NCBI GenBank assembly: GCA_003024985.2
Contig: PXIH01S0001604.1
Length of the DNA: 10,472 bases
Strand: one strand, 5' to 3'
DNA from: Euperipatoides rowelli
Taxonomy: Eukaryota; Onychophora; Udeonychophora; Euonychophora; Peripatopsidae
Below, one piece after another: positions 7,621 to 10,472 of the stretch; the stretch's first letter is position 1, and every line of letters begins with the position of its first letter. The translations under genes and the position numbers were made by a program. The notes below the pieces were generated by a model that was given only the letters and a program-made list of their open reading frames with translations, made no database searches and was not told the DNA's origin.

Positions 7621-8459
7621 AATGAGGCGGAAATCAAGAGTTATTTAGATTACAAAAATGCAGATTATACTGCAATTGAAAGTGGCCTTTGGTCTTTTCA
7701 CTTACATAATCTTTTTATGGATCCCCTTAAATTCAATAGTGATGTGGATGAAATTACACGGCACATATCTAGTACTTTAAAGTCAAATTTGAGTAAAAAT
7801 AAATTATATAAAAATAAAGTCTTTAAATGGATGAATAGAGAGATCAAATCTAAATGTATACAGAAAAATAAATTATTTCAAGTATATAATCATAATAAGA
7901 CAACTATTAATTATCAAAATTATAAAAAAATAAGAAACGAAACCAATAATTTAATAACCAGATCAAGGAAAAAATATGAGCTATGTCTGCTACAAAATAA
8001 TAAAAGCAATCCTAACAAAATTTTCAAAGTCTTCAAAAAGATAGAAACACTATCAATTCAATTATAATAAATAATGAACGCATTTCAGATAGAATAATTA
8101 TATAAAATAAATTTGCTGAACATTTTACTAGACACAATGCAGAAATTTCCTTAACTCCAATATTCAAGTGACTATCAAGCCCACAAAGCATCTGGTTCAC
8201 CAATAATTTTGAGGTAAAGGAGATATCAAATTTGAGTAATTCACAATCATTAGACTGTGATGGGATCTCCCATTTTATCATCAAACGTCCCATCTTCTTT
8301 GAAAATCTGATTGTCAATATTACTAATCTTTCTTTAGAAATAAGTACTGTTCCTGAAAGATGGAAAATCGGTAAAATTATACCAATACTCAAGAAAGGTG
8401 ACAAGATGATTTAAAACTATAGACCCATTTCTATACTATCAAATCGGTCTAAAATCACG
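7621..8459 (+). pseudogene. LINE linker and reverse transcriptase N-terminal/fingers part
   Basis: The open frame to 8067 continues with a Lys/Asn-rich linker that includes FKWMNREIKSKCIQKNKLFQ, resembling the pW.t.ei...i..Kn.l...y region before the polymerase in this LINE group. From about 8046 the signal shifts to the frame of 8232-8414: LDCDGISHFIIK (the D.DGI.. block), VPERWKIGKIIPILKKGDK (typical P..WK.a.v.PI.KKGD), a TAA at 8412-8414, then NYRPISILSN. Stops at 8103-8105 and 8169-8171 also interrupt it. This region forms the fingers and holds the template and primer strands in intact relatives. Confidence 0.85.
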
Positions 8460-9266
8460 GAATTATACTTAACAGACTAAACCTGCATATGTTATTTAAT
8501 CCATTCCCTGCAAACATACATGGATACATAAAAAAAAAGTCCACTACGACAAACTTATGTAAGTTCATTTTCGATGTGTCTGAAAAATTAAACCATGGTA
8601 ATGCTGTAGATGTGATTTTTCTAGATCTGTCTTCTGCCTATGATAATATTAATCATAAAAAGCTTATTAACAAATTAAAGATAATGTCCCTAATTACTTG
8701 ATTGGATTTCTAACTATCTTATGGATAGATTTATTTATGTAGAGCTTAATGACATTAGATATGATCTTAATATGATAAACAAGGGCATATCACAAGGAGG
8801 TGCGTTATCCGCTTTTCTCTTCAATTTTTTTATAAAAGATCTGGCAATTGAGTTTGTTGATAAAATGCTAATATATGTTGACGATTTCAAATTATTATAT
8901 GACACAGTATCTGATCTTTCTTCTCACCATGCTCTTCAATCTTTGCTCTCAATTCTGACTAATAAATGCAAAGATGATCTTATAATAAATAAAGAAAAAA
9001 CTAATTCTCCATCTGGGGGAAAAAATATGAATTATAGCTACTTCATAGATGATTACAAACTAAGATCTGTGACTGAACATAAAGATCTTGGAGTCATCTT
9101 TGATAATAAATTTTCTTTCAAGCCTCATTTAAGCGCTTTAAATATTAATCTCAGGAAAAAATTTGGCTTACTAAGAAACAACTTAAAATTTATTTCATCT
9201 GATATTTTTGAAATAATATATACCCACTACTTACAACCTGTTGATTGTTGATTATAGTTCTGCATA
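8460..9266 (+). pseudogene. LINE reverse transcriptase palm and thumb start
   Basis: In the frame of 8489-8701: HGYIKKKSTTTNL (the GFR...ST..L block) and the first catalytic aspartate in FLDLSSAYDNINH (8618-8653). A stop at 8699-8701 and a frame change follow. In the frame of 8721-9251: GISQGGALSAFLFNFFI (QG..LS..LF block), IYVDDFKLL with the catalytic YVDD box at 8874-8885, INKEKTNSPSG and KDLGVIFDNKFSFKPHL (thumb-side L.G..D..L.f..H). The frame ends in IYTHYLQPVDC; DYSSAY follows in another frame up to 9266. YVDD takes the place of the more usual YADD. All three catalytic aspartates survive, yet the frames are broken. Confidence 0.9.
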
Positions 9267-9299
9267 CACCCACTACTTACAACCTGTTGATTGTTGATT
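9222..9299 (+). repeat. Direct duplication, 32-bp copies with 46-bp period, at a contig edge
   Basis: acccactacttacaacctgt... at 9222-9253 recurs exactly at 9268-9299, ending at the N at 9300. It repeats the THYLQP-coding piece of the LINE thumb, so one copy does not fit the protein. Same style and copy length as the duplication beside the N at 7104. Confidence 0.85.
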
Positions 9300-9300
9300 N
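9300..9300. other. Single-N gap (contig join D/E)
   Basis: The LINE on the left stops here; the sequence on the right belongs to the inverted-repeat element. Confidence 0.9.
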
Positions 9301-9662
9301 GTAAACATGATTAAATATTAATTTTAACACTTACAATATCATTTATCAAAATTAAAAAAAAAAATGGATTTTTTTTTTAAATTTAAATTGGATCTGGGGG
9401 AGACACTCTGGAAAAGCCAATTGGATTGGAAAAGGTTAAAAGAAAAATCAAGATTCTAAATTGACTAGATCAAATGCTATGGCCAATTTACTATCTGCGT
9501 TATTAATCATGGTTTAACCCCTGAATGGGGCCAGACAGGTTATGAATGACAGGCCAGCTGATATAAATCTATCTCGATCAGGTGACGTTAATAGTAATTG
9601 AATGTTGATAGGATGTCTAATGAACATATTCATGACCTTTTAACTGTTGATTTACAAAAACT
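9301..9662 (+). repeat. Left arm, inner part, of the large inverted repeat
   Basis: About 9440-9662 aligns with the reverse complement of about 10075-9839. Shared blocks include atcaagattcta, gatcaaatgctatggc, aatgacaggccagct, aatagtaattgaatgttgat and aggatgtctaatgaacat. Before that, tgattaaatattaatttt at 9308-9325 resembles tgattaatattaattaaa in the opposite arm (near 10120-10103). About 85 extra bases with A/T runs separate these blocks in the left arm. The match suggests this segment continues the arm cut off at 7103. Confidence 0.82.
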
Positions 9663-9729
9663 ATATGAAGAATTCAAGCATATGTCATGTACTCGTCCAA
9701 GTAAAAAAGTTTATACTAAATATTTCTAA
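9613..9729 (+). CDS. Short unassigned open frame inside the inverted-repeat element
   Basis: ATG at 9613 to TAA at 9727 would give 38 residues, beginning MSNEHIHDLLTVDLQKLYEE. It starts in the arm and runs into the unique centre. The matching part of the opposite arm has a stop soon after SNEHLYVI, so coding is not shared. Just upstream, both arms give similar conceptual peptides in another frame (NDRPADINLSRSGDVNSN here, NDRPAYINSSQSGDINSN opposite), suggesting that both copies descend from a coding sequence. I do not recognise the protein. Confidence 0.25.
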   Translation: MSNEHIHDLLTVDLQKLYEEFKHMSCTRPSKKVYTKYF

Positions 9730-9838
9730 AATTATCTAGCATTTAAATTGTTAAAATTATTTTTTATGCAATATTTTGATGGTGCTGTTAGTATGGAGTT
9801 TATAAAGGGGAGGAGTCAAACTGATAGAAATCTTTGCA
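9663..9838. other. Unique centre between inverted arms
   Basis: About 176 bp with no counterpart in either arm. AT-rich, apart from ataaaggggaggagtc near 9801-9816. Confidence 0.6.
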
Positions 9839-10325
9839 GTTTCCGTAAATCAAATTAAAAGGTCATATGACATACAAATGTTCATTAGACATCCTATCAA
9901 CATTCAATTACTATTAATGTCACCTGACTGAGATGAATTTATATAAGCTGGCCTGTCATTTGTAACCTTTCTGGCCGCATTCAGGAGTTCAAACACGGTC
10001 AATAATGTAGATTGTAAATCAGCCATAGCATTTGATCGTCGAGTTAGAATCTTGATTTGTTTAACCAAATCTCACATCCTTTATCTATCATTCTAAATAA
10101 GTGGTTTTAATTAATATTAATCAGATTTTCAAAACCAACGACCTTTAGACCCTATTTTTTACATATATTGCATTCTATGCCACTGGTGAGCAAAATATTG
10201 CAACTCTATCATTAAAAATTCTATTCTTGGGTTTGGAAATTTGGCTGTATTTGGGAATATTTAAAATTATTATTAAACAAATTTTATGGGAAAAATTACA
10301 TGCACTTATTAAAGGCATATTAACC
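9839..10325 (-). repeat. Right arm of the large inverted repeat (complete)
   Basis: Read on the minus strand from 10325, this arm matches the sequence at 6953-7103, then about 70 bases absent from the left side, then the sequence at 9308-9662. A minus frame is open for about 50 codons here (it includes LTRRSNAMADLQSTLL and NDRPAYINSSQSGDINSN, ending in TGA). The left arm keeps the same peptide with one stop and an indel. This hints at a decayed coding element present in head-to-head copies. The copies differ by many substitutions and small indels, so the inversion is old. Confidence 0.8.
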
Positions 10326-10337
10326 CTTACCAATCCT

Positions 10338-10358
10338 ATGTCGGAGGCTATCCGACAT
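10338..10358. other. Perfect 8-bp hairpin ATGTCGGA-N5-TCCGACAT with a degenerate neighbour
   Basis: atgtcgga (10338-10345) and tccgacat (10351-10358) are inverted around ggcta. A second tccgacat lies at 10395-10402, and tcctat recurs at 10334 and 10373, as if a short unit had been duplicated and had decayed. It lies just outside the right arm of the inverted repeat. It could be an end of another small repeat that runs off the window. Confidence 0.5.
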
Positions 10359-10472
10359 TGAAAAAGTTCATTTCCTATCCACTAACAGATCATTTCCGAC
10401 ATAAATTATTAATTTCTATTTGAAATGCAGTCTTTATTATTGTCACCAAAAATGATTCAATTTAATTATAAA

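Larger units (their letters stand above)
7105..9299 (+). mobile_element. Degenerate CR1/L2/Jockey-group LINE (endonuclease plus reverse transcriptase), both ends missing
   Basis: A single non-LTR retrotransposon copy runs along the plus strand: AP-type endonuclease, a basic linker, then reverse transcriptase fingers, palm and start of the thumb. The coding signal steps through frames with breaks near 7437, 8046, 8460 and 8695, plus stops at 8103, 8169 and 8412, so it cannot make one protein. Its 5' end is cut by the N at 7104; the missing endonuclease start is probably the piece at 4780-4861. Its 3' end stops after a DYSSAY-like thumb motif, inside a 46-bp-period duplication next to the N at 9300. 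The C-terminal tail, 3' UTR and target-site duplications are not seen. Confidence 0.9.

Noticed and set aside
8033-8404. Minus-strand open frame of about 120 codons
   Set aside because: It lies antisense to the LINE fingers region, where plus-strand motifs such as LDCDGI and PERWKIGKIIPI are clear.

Overview
The window looks like AT-rich, non-coding eukaryotic (metazoan) genome assembly, not bacterial DNA. It has no intact long ORF. It does have satellite repeats, a tRNA-derived SINE, LINE debris, a decayed DNA-transposon transposase, a fragment of protein-primed DNA polymerase B (Polinton/Maverick type), and four isolated N characters (3389, 4862, 7104, 9300) that behave as contig joins. The content suggests an invertebrate; I cannot name the species. 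No host gene could be supported.

Layout. 1-672: tandem array with a unit of about 157 bp and an A-B-A-B dimeric order. About 800-1080 (minus): decayed 3' end of a LINE reverse transcriptase. 1081-3177: AT-rich, no recognisable gene. 3178-3388: 211 bp repeated exactly at 4863-5073. 3390-4045 (minus): frameshifted transposase fossil. 4780-4861 (plus): start of a LINE endonuclease. 5465-5796 (minus): SINE with Pol III boxes and a candidate target-site duplication. 6433-6735 (plus): PolB fossil. 6953-7103, 9301-9662 and 9839-10325: parts of a large diverged inverted repeat. 7105-9299 (plus): endonuclease and reverse transcriptase of a CR1/L2/Jockey-type LINE, broken by several frameshifts and stops.

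The main conclusion concerns how the pieces fit. Call the segments between Ns A (1-3388), B (3390-4861), C (4863-7103), D (7105-9299) and E (9301-10472). A and C overlap by 211 identical bases. The endonuclease that stops at the end of B resumes at the start of D. The inverted-repeat arm that stops at the end of C resumes at the start of E, judged against the complete opposite arm inside E. The order A-C-E plus B-D explains all three observations, so the window is probably two interleaved scaffolds. Distances and neighbourhoods across the Ns should not be trusted.

The elements are all fossils or fragments. They tell of transposition history and do not form a working system.
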